DNA of 23,062 nucleotides from CANJUD01 sp043750035 (lineage in GTDB: Bacteria > Bacteroidota > Bacteroidia > UKL13-3): NCBI GenBank assembly GCA_043750035.1, contig JAYVCI010000178.1, positions 1 through 23,062 on the forward strand, given 5' to 3'. The position numbers and the translations under genes were made by a program. Under the pieces are notes generated by a model. It was not told the DNA's origin. It saw only the letters and a program-made list of their open reading frames with translations, and ran no database searches. Of this stretch, positions 12,982 to 21,044 are shown in pieces. Positions within the stretch are counted from its first letter, which is position 1. Every line of letters starts with the position of its first letter.

Positions 12982-14317
12982 AGGTTCGGGGAAGTTTATC
13001 ATGTTTCTCAATTTCATTTAATGCATGTATAATTGCTTTGGCAAACTGACCTGCAACAAACCTGCCCCCTTCAAAAGTGAGGTGGGTATAATCTTTATTG
13101 GCCCATTTTCTATCTACAAAATTAGCCATACTGCCCTCTCCGCCCATGGCTTCCCATAAGTTATAAAAAAGCATACGATGCTTTTGGGCAAAGGTTTGTT
13201 GCACTTTTAATAGTTCTACAATTCCTTTCATCGTGCCTTGTTTGCTTCCTCTATCACTTACGCTAATTATTAATATAGGGCAATTAGGAAATGATTTTTT
13301 TACATGTGCCAATGCTTTGTTCATACTTATTTTATACCATTGGTAATCGGTGTATTTGCTATTGGCTACATTTAGTCCGTATTGTAATACTACCAAATCA
13401 TATTTAATTATGGCATCCGATTGTTTATATATAGTTTCACTCACCTCTGCTTGCCCAATGCCTGAATTTCCACGCATAGAATAATTATCTAAAAGCAGCC
13501 CATCATCAGCACCTTCTAATATAACACCATATAATTTTAAGTTGCCGTTTTGTGTAAATTGCAAATGAATACTTTTGGCACTGTCCAGTTCTATAGTTTT
13601 TTCTTTTACACCCTCGCCTTTTTCCAAGGTAATTTCTTGTTCTTTGTTCAAAGTAATTTTTTCACCATCGGCACCACTATATAATATACGTACTCTTTTA
13701 TATATATTTAAGCGTGATTTTTTTACTCCACTGTATTTTACCCAACTTCCTTCTGCGGGTGTAAATACATAACCCGCAATTCCAAATTTTGCTTTGGGCT
13801 TGGGTTGGTCTACTATACTTTGTGTGAGCCAGTCTTTACTAAAGGTATGGGTGATACTTATTCTATACCCTGCCACATGTGAGGTGATAGGCATATACCC
13901 CACGCCAGCTCCGCCAAACACACGTTGCAAGGTATCACGCAAATCGCCCGTAAGCATATCACCTTCCACAAACGAGTCACCAAAAAATGCGATGCGGAAA
14001 GTTTTCTTTTTGCCCCGCATCATACGAATTGATTCAGCTAATTGTTTTTTTGATATTGAATCTTCACTCAGATTTTCTATACAAGTTAATCCTGTGGGAC
14101 AAACAATTTCAAATTGTTTTGGATTAATTGGTTTGGGTTTTGATTTATTCTTTTGTTTTGGCTTCGTAGTGTTTTTCTCTTTAATATCTGCAAACAAATC
14201 AATTCGTCGCATTCCCAAATCATCGTAATACTTTTCAGGTATTAAACTCAGTGCCAATAAGCACAACAAAATACCCACCGCCAATAGGGCCGCCCTGCCA
14301 AGATAATTTTTGTTCAC
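12968..14317 (-). CDS. Membrane-anchored SGNH-type protein, acylation operon
   Basis: First gene of the O-acylation operon, 449 aa from a GTG start at 14317; an in-frame TGA about 24 nt upstream and the lack of a nearer ATG support that start. An N-terminal TM helix (about 8-27) is followed by a Lys/Pro-rich linker (46-68, KPKQKNKSKPKPINPK), then an SGNH domain: block I AFFGDSFVEGD (Gly113-Asp114-Ser115), an inserted beta-rich region of about 150 aa, block III LQYGLN, and block V DYTH (Asp409, His412). This anchors the active site in the periplasm next to the MBOAT partner, as in AlgJ/AlgX- or PatB-like transfer. It shares fold and motifs with the following gene but they are too divergent to be a recent duplication. 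It may act as acyltransferase or as O-acyl esterase. Confidence 0.85.
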   Translation of the reverse strand: MNKNYLGRAALLAVGILLCLLALSLIPEKYYDDLGMRRIDLFADIKEKNTTKPKQKNKSKPKPINPKQFEIVCPTGLTCIENLSEDSISKKQLAESIRMMRGKKKTFRIAFFGDSFVEGDMLTGDLRDTLQRVFGGAGVGYMPITSHVAGYRISITHTFSKDWLTQSIVDQPKPKAKFGIAGYVFTPAEGSWVKYSGVKKSRLNIYKRVRILYSGADGEKITLNKEQEITLEKGEGVKEKTIELDSAKSIHLQFTQNGNLKLYGVILEGADDGLLLDNYSMRGNSGIGQAEVSETIYKQSDAIIKYDLVVLQYGLNVANSKYTDYQWYKISMNKALAHVKKSFPNCPILIISVSDRGSKQGTMKGIVELLKVQQTFAQKHRMLFYNLWEAMGGEGSMANFVDRKWANKDYTHLTFEGGRFVAGQFAKAIIHALNEIEKHDKLPRTYASN

Positions 14318-14437
14318 GGGAATAAAGGGGATAATTGTTCAAGTACAAAAGAACAAATACTGTATATATAACAAGCGTTTGCGATGTTCACAAAATGTGG
14401 ACAAGCACGAATCGGTTTCTGTTTTTAAGGACGGTAA

Positions 14438-14505
14438 TTGGGGCGTTCCCCAAAAGCGGGGTCAGGCCATACGCTTTACTGCGTGTTCGCTTCTGTCCCT
14501 CATGC
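14438..14505. repeat. Remnant of a dispersed GC-rich repeat (GGGGCGTTCCCC type)
   Basis: The block opens with the hairpin TTGGGGCGTTCCCCAA (14438-14453) and continues with GGGTCAGGCCATACGCTTTA and CGTGTTCGCTTC. I recognise it as one half of a GC-rich intergenic repeat often seen in Bacteroidota, whose other end (CCTAACGC-like) is missing here. Open frames across it are side effects of the composition. It lies in the 337-bp gene-free stretch 14318-14654. Confidence 0.45.
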
Positions 14506-14523
14506 AGCCGCACTTGCCCACGC

Positions 14524-14625
14524 TGTCTGAATCAGGATTAATTTGATCACAAGATTTGCAGGATTAAGTTCGGCATAAAAAAATCGGTGCAATCCATGTA
14601 ATAAACGTAATCCGTGATTCAGACA
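14524..14625. repeat. 102-bp inverted-repeat element with TGTCTGAATCA ends
   Basis: TGTCTGAATCAGGATTA (14524-14540) is matched in inverted orientation by the right end at 14608-14625 (TAATCCGTGATTCAGACA), with a single extra base in one arm. The interior carries degenerate direct copies of an AGATTTGCAGGATTA-like unit. This is a MITE-like, non-coding element; such 'CTGAATCAGGATT' repeats occur widely in environmental bacterial genomes. Confidence 0.65.
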
Positions 14626-14654
14626 ATTATATAAACTAACCAAAAGAATAAATC

Positions 14655-15071
14655 TTAAGAATCATATAGTTCCCAATTTATCGTACTTAAAATATAAATC
14701 GAAAAAATAAGGCTTCCAACAATTAGTAATATCACAAAAAATACAAAATAATTTATTATTGTATGTTTTTCTAAAGAATAGTTTTCAAACTCTGTATTAT
14801 ATTTTTTCCATCTACTTTTATACTCTAAAATGAAATAATTTAACAGTACAATTGGCACTGCAACAAGAGAACCAGCAATGTACCGATTCATATGAAAACT
14901 TGCCTTAAAAATTATTATATACCAAATTAATGTTTCTAAGGCTAACATAATAAGTAATGCATTGCAAACAACAGCTGCTTTAAACACTTCGAACTTATCA
15001 TCTGATATTGCCTTAAAGAGATTAACAAGCTTGAAGAAAAACAGGTAATATAATTTCAAAACTTTTTTCAT
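14655..15071 (-). CDS. Small integral membrane protein, hypothetical
   Basis: A 138-aa protein from ATG 15071, or 154 aa from ATG 15119. The shorter start is preferred because it begins MKKVLKLYY and avoids a 17-bp overlap with the aminotransferase gene. Three hydrophobic segments are visible in the 138-aa numbering: about 35-53 (VVCNALLIMLALETLIWYI), about 66-80 (AGSLVAVPIVLLNYFIL) and about 105-128 (NYFVFFVILLIVGSLIFSIYIL). A charged, aromatic loop (EYKSRWKKYNTEFENYSLEK) lies between the last two. I recognise no family. Gene order suggests co-transcription with the upstream aminotransferase, but nothing links their functions. Confidence 0.65.
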   Translation of the reverse strand: MKKVLKLYYLFFFKLVNLFKAISDDKFEVFKAAVVCNALLIMLALETLIWYIIIFKASFHMNRYIAGSLVAVPIVLLNYFILEYKSRWKKYNTEFENYSLEKHTIINYFVFFVILLIVGSLIFSIYILSTINWELYDS

Positions 15072-15102
15072 CTGTCTATTTTCTATGTGGTTCAAAATGC
15101 AA

Positions 15103-16308
15103 TCACCCACACTCCTCACTCACACTTTCTATTATAACCCCGCAAGCCTTCCTAATATCACCCTCCGTAATCGTCAACGGCGGAGTCAATCTCAACTTAT
15201 TCGCAGCATGCAGAAACCAATCGGTAAGCATTCCTTTCTCTATACACTTATCTATAATAGCTTTGTTCTGCTCAAAATTTTCAAACTCGAGCGACAGCAT
15301 CAAGCCTTTACCACTTATATTTTTTATAGTTTTGTTATTATGCAATAATTCTCTGATGAGCATTTCTTTTTCATGAACACTATATAATAGGTTTTCATTT
15401 TCTATTACTTCCATGGTAGCCAGCGATGCAGCACAGCAAACTGGATGCCCACCAAATGTAGTGATATGCCCAAGAACGGGGTTGTTACTTAAAGTATCCA
15501 TTAAATGTTTGGGTGCAATAAAAGCCCCGATGGGCATACCGCCGCCCATGCCCTTGGCACAAACCAATATGTCAGGTACGATATCAGTCTGCTCGAAGGC
15601 GAACATAGTTCCTGTTCGTCCAAAACCAGTTTGTATTTCATCTAAAATTAACAGTGTTTCAGTTTCATCACATTTGTTTTTGAGTGCAACCAACCAATCA
15701 TTTTGGGCCAAAGTATAGCCAGTTTCCGATTGTATAATTTCTAACACCACGCATGCACAATCAGTATTGAGCAATTGTAATTGTGCAAAATCGTTGAAAT
15801 CAAGAAACCTTACATCTGGCAATAAGGGCCTGAACGGGTTTTTGAACTCTTCACTGCTCATTAGGCTCAAAGCAGCATGGGTACTGCCATGATAGGCATT
15901 TTTAAACGCTACAATACCAGACCTTCCAGTTGCACGTTTTGCCAGCTTTAATGCTCCGTCAATAGCCTCTGCTCCTGAGTTTGAGTAGTACACTGACAAG
16001 GTCTCTTCATTCCATTTGGGGCTTAAATGGTCGTTTAGTTTTTTGGCCAATAATGTTTGGGGAGATTGTACAAACTCTCCATAAACCATGGTATGCATGT
16101 ATTTGCCAAGTTGGTCGGTTATAGCTTTTACCACGTATGGATGCCTATGCCCCACATTGCAAACAGAAACCCCCGAAAGAAAATCTAAATACTGTTTGCC
16201 CTTTGTATCTGTTAGGTAGTTGCCTTCTGCTTTTGCCACCTCTATCATCAGTGGCGATGAAGAAGTTTGTGCATTGTGCAATAAAAAAAGTTGTCGTTGT
16301 GAAATCAT
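15103..16308 (-). CDS. PLP-dependent class III aminotransferase
   Basis: A 401-aa fold-type I aminotransferase of class III (acetylornithine / ornithine / 4-aminobutyrate aminotransferase relatives), cytosolic. Key features: LDFLSGVSVCNVGHRHP (41-57), the PLP-phosphate motif SNSGAEAIDGALKLA (109-123), Asp223 in LILDEIQTGFGRTG (220-233), which pairs with the PLP pyridine nitrogen, and the Schiff-base Lys252 in CAKGMGGGMPIGA. A glycine-rich TTFGGHP segment (about 284-290) contacts PLP phosphate. The length is typical (about 400 aa). The substrate cannot be fixed from sequence, and no arginine- or lysine-pathway genes are adjacent. It starts at ATG 16308 and faces a divergent promoter region. 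Confidence 0.92.
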   Translation of the reverse strand: MISQRQLFLLHNAQTSSSPLMIEVAKAEGNYLTDTKGKQYLDFLSGVSVCNVGHRHPYVVKAITDQLGKYMHTMVYGEFVQSPQTLLAKKLNDHLSPKWNEETLSVYYSNSGAEAIDGALKLAKRATGRSGIVAFKNAYHGSTHAALSLMSSEEFKNPFRPLLPDVRFLDFNDFAQLQLLNTDCACVVLEIIQSETGYTLAQNDWLVALKNKCDETETLLILDEIQTGFGRTGTMFAFEQTDIVPDILVCAKGMGGGMPIGAFIAPKHLMDTLSNNPVLGHITTFGGHPVCCAASLATMEVIENENLLYSVHEKEMLIRELLHNNKTIKNISGKGLMLSLEFENFEQNKAIIDKCIEKGMLTDWFLHAANKLRLTPPLTITEGDIRKACGVIIESVSEECG

Positions 16309-16419
16309 TTTGTATTTTTGTGATTACAAATAACCGACTTAAACACTATAAAAAAAAAGTCAGGCAAACTTACACACGTCACAAGTAAAATTAAATGTAA
16401 GATATATATAAAATCAGTA

Positions 16420-16452
16420 TTTGTGGCAGTGCTGCCTATATACCGACCTTTG
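16420..16452 (+). promoter_or_regulatory. Promoter of the secreted Big_2 protein gene
   Basis: TTTG (16420-16423) is followed after 21 nt by GACCTTTG (16445-16452), a one-mismatch TAnnTTTG box. The dyad GGCAGTGCTGCC (16425-16436) lies between the two boxes and could bind a regulator. The leader to ATG 16483 would be about 25 nt, which favours that start over the upstream ones. Confidence 0.4.
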
Positions 16453-16482
16453 TCAATACAAAATCAACATAATCAAACCATC

Positions 16483-17934
16483 ATGAAAAAAATAATTTTT
16501 ACACTATTTGCTTGTATCGCAGCTATTGCAAGCAGCTTCGCACAAGGAAGCATTAGTTCCTTTGTGCCCACTAACGGCCTGGCTGGCACCCCAAGTTTAG
16601 ATATTATAGTTCGCGGCAGCGGTACTACCTGGAACAGCACCATTACCAAATCAAATATCACTTTTCAAGGAAGTGGTATCACTGTTAATAATGTTACTGT
16701 TACCGGGCTTGAGATGATGATTGTTAATATTGCTATTGATGCGTCAGCATCGGGCGATAGAAACTTTACCATTTCACAAGGAACAAATACTTATCCTTCT
16801 AATCAATCATTCTCGATTATTTCTAATAGCACTCGCTTGTCAATTAGTTTAATGGTAAACCCGGTACAGTCTATAAATATTTCCGATTTTGATCCCAATA
16901 GCTTGGGTTCGTCGCCCGTATTATTTTCTGTGAGTATATATAATGATAAAACAGACCGCACCAATCTTACCGCTACTTTAACAGTAGTGGGCGAAAAAGT
17001 AAAACTAGTGGGAACTGCTACTAAAAAAATCAGTACTTTAGCAGCCAATCAAAATTTAACATTCAACAACAAGGAATTCGACAAATATGATTTGGATCAA
17101 AGCAACAAAGAGTTCTTTAACAAAGCAATCAATACGGGTACACTGCCTGCTGATGATTATGAATATATATTGACACTAACTGAAACTGACCAAAATGGCA
17201 AAGTAGTAGTAACTGGAATTGGCACTGCCAGAACCGTGATTTCAAATCCAACTATGCGTCCAGAATTGATTACTCCCGGAAGCACTATAGCAATGCCTGC
17301 CGAGGTATCTCGCAATCCACTTCCTGTATTCCAATGGTTTTCTCAAGGTGATAATTTCGAGTTGACTGTATATCCTGTAATGGACGGGCAAAAAACTGCA
17401 GAAGAAGTGACCAATAACCGCCCCATGTTTAAACAACCGAACATAAACACTACTACATTTTTATACCCTACTTCAGCAGAGATTTTGATGGACGGTAAAA
17501 TATATGCTTGGCAAGTTAGAAGACTTATTAATGCCTCTTCTGGTACGAACATATTATCAAGCGAAGTATTTTGGTTCCGGTATCAAGGTGCCGGTAAACC
17601 TTTATTGACCGTGAATGATATTAAACTATCACCTGAAGAAACTGTAGTGCCATCAGGAGGTTCGTTCAAATTCACCGCACTGGGATACACCGTGAACAGC
17701 GAACTGGTTGCCGATGCGGTATTTACATGGAAGGTTGTTCCCGCTTCAGCAGGCACAATTGACAATACTGGATTGTTTACCGCTTCTACTACACCCGGAA
17801 GTGCAGCTATTATTGCAAAGATTGGGGATAAAGTTGAATATGCTACCGTTACCGTTACACCTGCATATATGGGTTCGATGACCGAAGCAAGCATGCGATT
17901 GTTTATTCAAAAACTATTTGGTTTAACAAAATAA
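16483..17934 (+). CDS. Secreted protein with TIG-like and Big_2 Ig-like domains
   Basis: A 483-aa exported protein. The start ATG 16483 gives a textbook signal peptide, MKKIIFTLFACIAAIASSFA, with cleavage before QG; an earlier frame start at 16423 would bury it and overlaps the promoter. After the signal comes an IPT/TIG-like region (about 23-112: SSFVPTNGLAGTP and GSGTTWNSTITKSNITFQ), a central domain of about 240 aa with a Fn3-like segment (PVFQWFSQGDNFELTVYPV and IYAWQVR), then a Big_2-type Ig domain (about 375-465, ending VEYATVTVTP). There is no T9SS sorting domain, so it is probably periplasmic or a partner of the outer-membrane protein encoded 89 bp downstream. I do not know a characterised homologue. 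Confidence 0.8.
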   Translation: MKKIIFTLFACIAAIASSFAQGSISSFVPTNGLAGTPSLDIIVRGSGTTWNSTITKSNITFQGSGITVNNVTVTGLEMMIVNIAIDASASGDRNFTISQGTNTYPSNQSFSIISNSTRLSISLMVNPVQSINISDFDPNSLGSSPVLFSVSIYNDKTDRTNLTATLTVVGEKVKLVGTATKKISTLAANQNLTFNNKEFDKYDLDQSNKEFFNKAINTGTLPADDYEYILTLTETDQNGKVVVTGIGTARTVISNPTMRPELITPGSTIAMPAEVSRNPLPVFQWFSQGDNFELTVYPVMDGQKTAEEVTNNRPMFKQPNINTTTFLYPTSAEILMDGKIYAWQVRRLINASSGTNILSSEVFWFRYQGAGKPLLTVNDIKLSPEETVVPSGGSFKFTALGYTVNSELVADAVFTWKVVPASAGTIDNTGLFTASTTPGSAAIIAKIGDKVEYATVTVTPAYMGSMTEASMRLFIQKLFGLTK

Positions 17935-17940
17935 AAAAAG

Positions 17941-17994
17941 TTGTGAGTTGCTAGTTGCTAGTTGCCAGAAGCTCTCACAACTCGCAACCCACAA
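17941..17994. terminator. Imperfect hairpin between the two exported-protein genes
   Basis: TTGTGAGTTGC (17941-17951) pairs with GCAACCCACAA (17984-17994), 10 of 11, and the loop contains tandem GTTGCTAGTTGC copies. It may act as an attenuating or intercistronic hairpin; it also belongs to the spacer-type repeats seen elsewhere in the window. Confidence 0.4.
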
Positions 17995-18012
17995 TTAAAT
18001 AAAAAATATATC

Positions 18013-18080
18013 AAGCCCCACAAATGAGACAACAGCCATTGAAAGGTATTCATGACAAAGTTGCTTCGTTCGTGGGGCTT
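18013..18080 (+). promoter_or_regulatory. Inverted repeat flanking the start codon of the outer-membrane gene
   Basis: AAGCCCCAC (18013-18021) lies 2 nt before the ATG at 18024, and its exact reverse complement GTGGGGCTT (18072-18080) lies in the signal-peptide coding region. In mRNA the pair would hold the start codon at the base of a 50-nt loop, so it could modulate initiation. This is a structural observation; regulation is inference. Confidence 0.3.
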
Positions 18081-20231
18081 TTCATGCTTGTTAATATAGT
18101 TTTTCTGCCTTCGGTTTGTAAAGCCCAACAACAGCAAACACTTGGTGTAAAGTATAACGATGTGTTTACCATCATGAGCCCGTTGCCAGACTCTACCGTA
18201 AATGATGGTGAATTATTCATATCGGTGAAAATTATCAATACCGTAGAACTTTCCAATACAGGGCTTAAGATTTTGATAGACGACCATTTGGTTACTAATT
18301 TTGTAAAAATAAATAATCATAACCTGACAGTATTATATATGTTACCTTTAAGTGCGGGGGTGCATTATATAGAAATCTCGGCAAAAGAAAAAGGATATCA
18401 ATATTTGGCCCCAATAAAATGGCGTTTTTATGTGCGTGAAAATAAAAATTTGCAAACGGATACTGCTTCAAACAGGCAAACCACTGACTCTATAAAACCT
18501 AAACCTAAAACCCCTGTTTCGCTTATTGGCAGCATTGTGCTTGACAGTAGGCAAACACAGCTTACCGGGCCAGGTGTAGCAAATAGGCAAGAGCCACCCC
18601 AAACAAACAATGCCAATATTAATGTAGAACTAAAAGTAGGCAAAGTCACTTTCCCACTTCGGATTTTCCAGACAAGTGATGAACTTACTAAATTTTATGA
18701 ACCCAGGGGAATACAATCGCGTAACTATTTTCAAACTGGGATTTCGCACGAAAAAATAGAATTGTTGTGGGGCGATATGTCGCCCAGTTTTGATAGATTG
18801 GTATTGACCGGTTTAAAAATGCGTGGCTATAAGTTCGCATTAAATTTTAAACGATTTCAGATGCAGGCCATACGTGGTCAATTGGCCAGGGCTATTGAAG
18901 GTATATCAAATGATACCCAAAATACAAATGGGATACCCAACTACGGGTGGGTGTCTACAAGGCCGGGAAGTTATATACAACCTGGTGTTTACGAAAGAAA
19001 TATGAATGGGCTGCGATTTGTGATAGGAAACAAGCAAGAAGGCACTTATTTGGGGCTCAATTTTTTAAAAGTAAAAGACGACCCCACCAGTATTGTAAAT
19101 GGTGTAGCCCCGAAAGATAATTTTGTGGTGGGTGCCGACCAAGCCTTCACCACCAACCAAGCAAAAATGAAAGGCAGTGCGGGCTGGGCTTATAGTTTTT
19201 TCACCAATGATGCTTCTAAACCCGCAGCTACCAAAGCCCAAATAGATTCAGCATTGAATTCAGATTTAAAAGTTGATCCTTATAAATTCCGCAATGTATT
19301 TATTACCAACTTTACTACTGTAAAACCTGCCAAAAATGCCATGTCAGCATATTTCACTGTAGCATTTAGGCCAAAAAATAATGTACTCACCTTCGACTTC
19401 AGGTATTTTGGTGCCGGCTACCAATCATTGGGGAATCCATATTTAAAGTCTGATATCCGACAGTTCTCGGTACAGGACCAAATGTATATGTTCAAACGCA
19501 AAATGAATCTTTCTGTACGATATCAGTTCCAAGATAATAACCGATCGAAAACCCAGTACACAACTGTAAACCAACATTTACTTACTGCTACCTATATACT
19601 TTCGCCTGGCGTAAAATGGCCACAGTTAATGGTGAACTATATGCTTCAAAATCGCCGTTCGACTGATTTAGAAAGAAAATCAAAAACACTCACCAGTAAC
19701 GATTATCTGCAAACACTCACCTCATCGTTTATATATACTTTACGTACTGGAAAATCGTCGCACAGCCTCAATTTGCAGTATACACAAAACGATCGGATAG
19801 ACAAGATATATACTTTCAATAATAACAATATGAAAATATATTCAGGGGGTATTCGCGAACAAATTGCACCACTTAATTTAGGTATAGATTTGCAGTTTAC
19901 ACAAAATATTAGCACCGACCCCATCACCAAACAGCCCCTACCCTTTTCACAATCAGCCGATACACGTATTCGTTATTTGCTGAAAAAAATAAAAACTACA
20001 TTTGCAGTGGGTTATATATATTCTCACATGTTACCCAATTCATATACCCAAGGCAATACACGCCAAACCATGAACTTTAACATTGTATGCAATACCATAA
20101 AAAATTTCACTTTTGAACTGGAAGGTGGCAAATCGCCCTATAGAGACGCCCAAAACCCATTGGTATATAATTATAACGAAGCATATATATATGCCCGTGT
20201 TACCCATGCTTTGGGGTATAAGTTTAGGTAA
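18024..20231 (+). CDS. Predicted outer-membrane beta-barrel protein with periplasmic Ig-like domain
   Basis: A 735-aa exported protein. Its N-terminus has a long signal peptide (about 1-35, core VASFVGLFMLVNIVFLPSVCKA, then QQQQ). An Ig-like domain follows (about 48-140: SPLPDSTVNDGELFISVKI, ending IKWRFYVREN), then a Thr/Pro/Asn-rich linker (about 141-195). From about 215 to the end, alternating hydrophobic/polar strands with aromatic girdles (for example NVLTFDFRYFGAGY, MNLSVRYQFQDN and SSHSLNLQYTQND) indicate a large beta-barrel, ending AYIYARVTHALGYKFR. No TonB box, plug or SusC motif was seen, so it is not an ordinary TonB-dependent receptor. It lies 89 bp after the secreted Big_2 protein and the pair is likely an operon. 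A role in cell-surface assembly or export is conceivable but unproven. Confidence 0.8.
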   Translation: MRQQPLKGIHDKVASFVGLFMLVNIVFLPSVCKAQQQQTLGVKYNDVFTIMSPLPDSTVNDGELFISVKIINTVELSNTGLKILIDDHLVTNFVKINNHNLTVLYMLPLSAGVHYIEISAKEKGYQYLAPIKWRFYVRENKNLQTDTASNRQTTDSIKPKPKTPVSLIGSIVLDSRQTQLTGPGVANRQEPPQTNNANINVELKVGKVTFPLRIFQTSDELTKFYEPRGIQSRNYFQTGISHEKIELLWGDMSPSFDRLVLTGLKMRGYKFALNFKRFQMQAIRGQLARAIEGISNDTQNTNGIPNYGWVSTRPGSYIQPGVYERNMNGLRFVIGNKQEGTYLGLNFLKVKDDPTSIVNGVAPKDNFVVGADQAFTTNQAKMKGSAGWAYSFFTNDASKPAATKAQIDSALNSDLKVDPYKFRNVFITNFTTVKPAKNAMSAYFTVAFRPKNNVLTFDFRYFGAGYQSLGNPYLKSDIRQFSVQDQMYMFKRKMNLSVRYQFQDNNRSKTQYTTVNQHLLTATYILSPGVKWPQLMVNYMLQNRRSTDLERKSKTLTSNDYLQTLTSSFIYTLRTGKSSHSLNLQYTQNDRIDKIYTFNNNNMKIYSGGIREQIAPLNLGIDLQFTQNISTDPITKQPLPFSQSADTRIRYLLKKIKTTFAVGYIYSHMLPNSYTQGNTRQTMNFNIVCNTIKNFTFELEGGKSPYRDAQNPLVYNYNEAYIYARVTHALGYKFR

Positions 20232-20299
20232 AACAGGAATTGGGAATTAGGATTTAGGATGTCGATCAGGAAAATTAGTTTAGTTATGCTTGCATAGAG

Positions 20300-21034
20300 A
20301 TGAAAATCAAAAAGCTATTTATATATACATTTCTACTGGGACTAATAACCGCTGCTCTCTTCTTTTATTTGAAAAGAAACAGTGTATGGGAAGATAACTT
20401 TTTGAGTTATACAGTTGACACAAAATCAGAAAATATTGAATTCTATTGGCGTGATGAATATGCTAAAAATTTCAAAAGTATTCTAAACTTAAAAACTTGG
20501 CTTGAAGCCAAGAATAAAAAACTGACATTTGCAATGAATGGGGGAATGTTCAAGAAAGACAATACACCTGTAGGTCTGTATATACAAGAACAAAAAACCT
20601 TGACTCCTATAGACACTGCAAGAGGTGATGGTAATTTTTATCTAAATCCCAATGGCATTTTTTATATTACATCTGATAATCAAGCGGTAATTTGTAAAAC
20701 AGGCAACTTCTCCAATACTGGAAATATAAAGTTAGCTACCCAATCAGGTCCAATGTTGGTTTTTGATGGTGAGATTCACCCTTCTTTCAAACAAGGTTCA
20801 GATAATTTGAATATTAGAAATGGGGTAGGAATCTTGCCAGATAATAAAGTAATTTTTGTAATGTCAAAAGTAGAAATTAGTTTCTATGACTTTGCAAAAT
20901 ACTTTAAAGATTTGGGTTGTAAAAATGCATTGTATCTTGATGGTTTTGTTTCAAGAACTTATTTGCCTGAAAAAAACTGGATACAAACGGATGGGGACTT
21001 CGGGGTAATTATTGGGGTAACAAAAGATAAGTAA
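20300..21034 (+). CDS. Phosphodiester glycosidase-family protein (NAGPA domain, YigE-like)
   Basis: A 244-aa protein with one N-terminal membrane anchor (about 5-23) and a NAGPA-type domain. Family signatures are FAMNGGMF (77-84), TQSGPMLVFDGE in the middle, RNGVGI (173-178) and LYLDGF.SR (211-219). The family includes the mammalian uncovering enzyme that cleaves phosphodiester-linked N-acetylglucosamine, and bacterial relatives such as YigE and sporulation-associated proteins are thought to act on envelope glycans. The topology suggests a periplasmic active site. It starts at ATG 20300, 68 bp after the beta-barrel gene; whether they share a transcript is uncertain. Its 3' end is only 10 bp from a convergent gene. 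The substrate is unknown. Confidence 0.85.
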   Translation: MKIKKLFIYTFLLGLITAALFFYLKRNSVWEDNFLSYTVDTKSENIEFYWRDEYAKNFKSILNLKTWLEAKNKKLTFAMNGGMFKKDNTPVGLYIQEQKTLTPIDTARGDGNFYLNPNGIFYITSDNQAVICKTGNFSNTGNIKLATQSGPMLVFDGEIHPSFKQGSDNLNIRNGVGILPDNKVIFVMSKVEISFYDFAKYFKDLGCKNALYLDGFVSRTYLPEKNWIQTDGDFGVIIGVTKDK

Positions 21035-21044
21035 AAACAATATA

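Noticed and set aside
14310..14546. Plus-strand open frames of 68-78 codons
   Set aside because: They run through two repeat remnants, have no recognisable domain and overlap each other in different frames.
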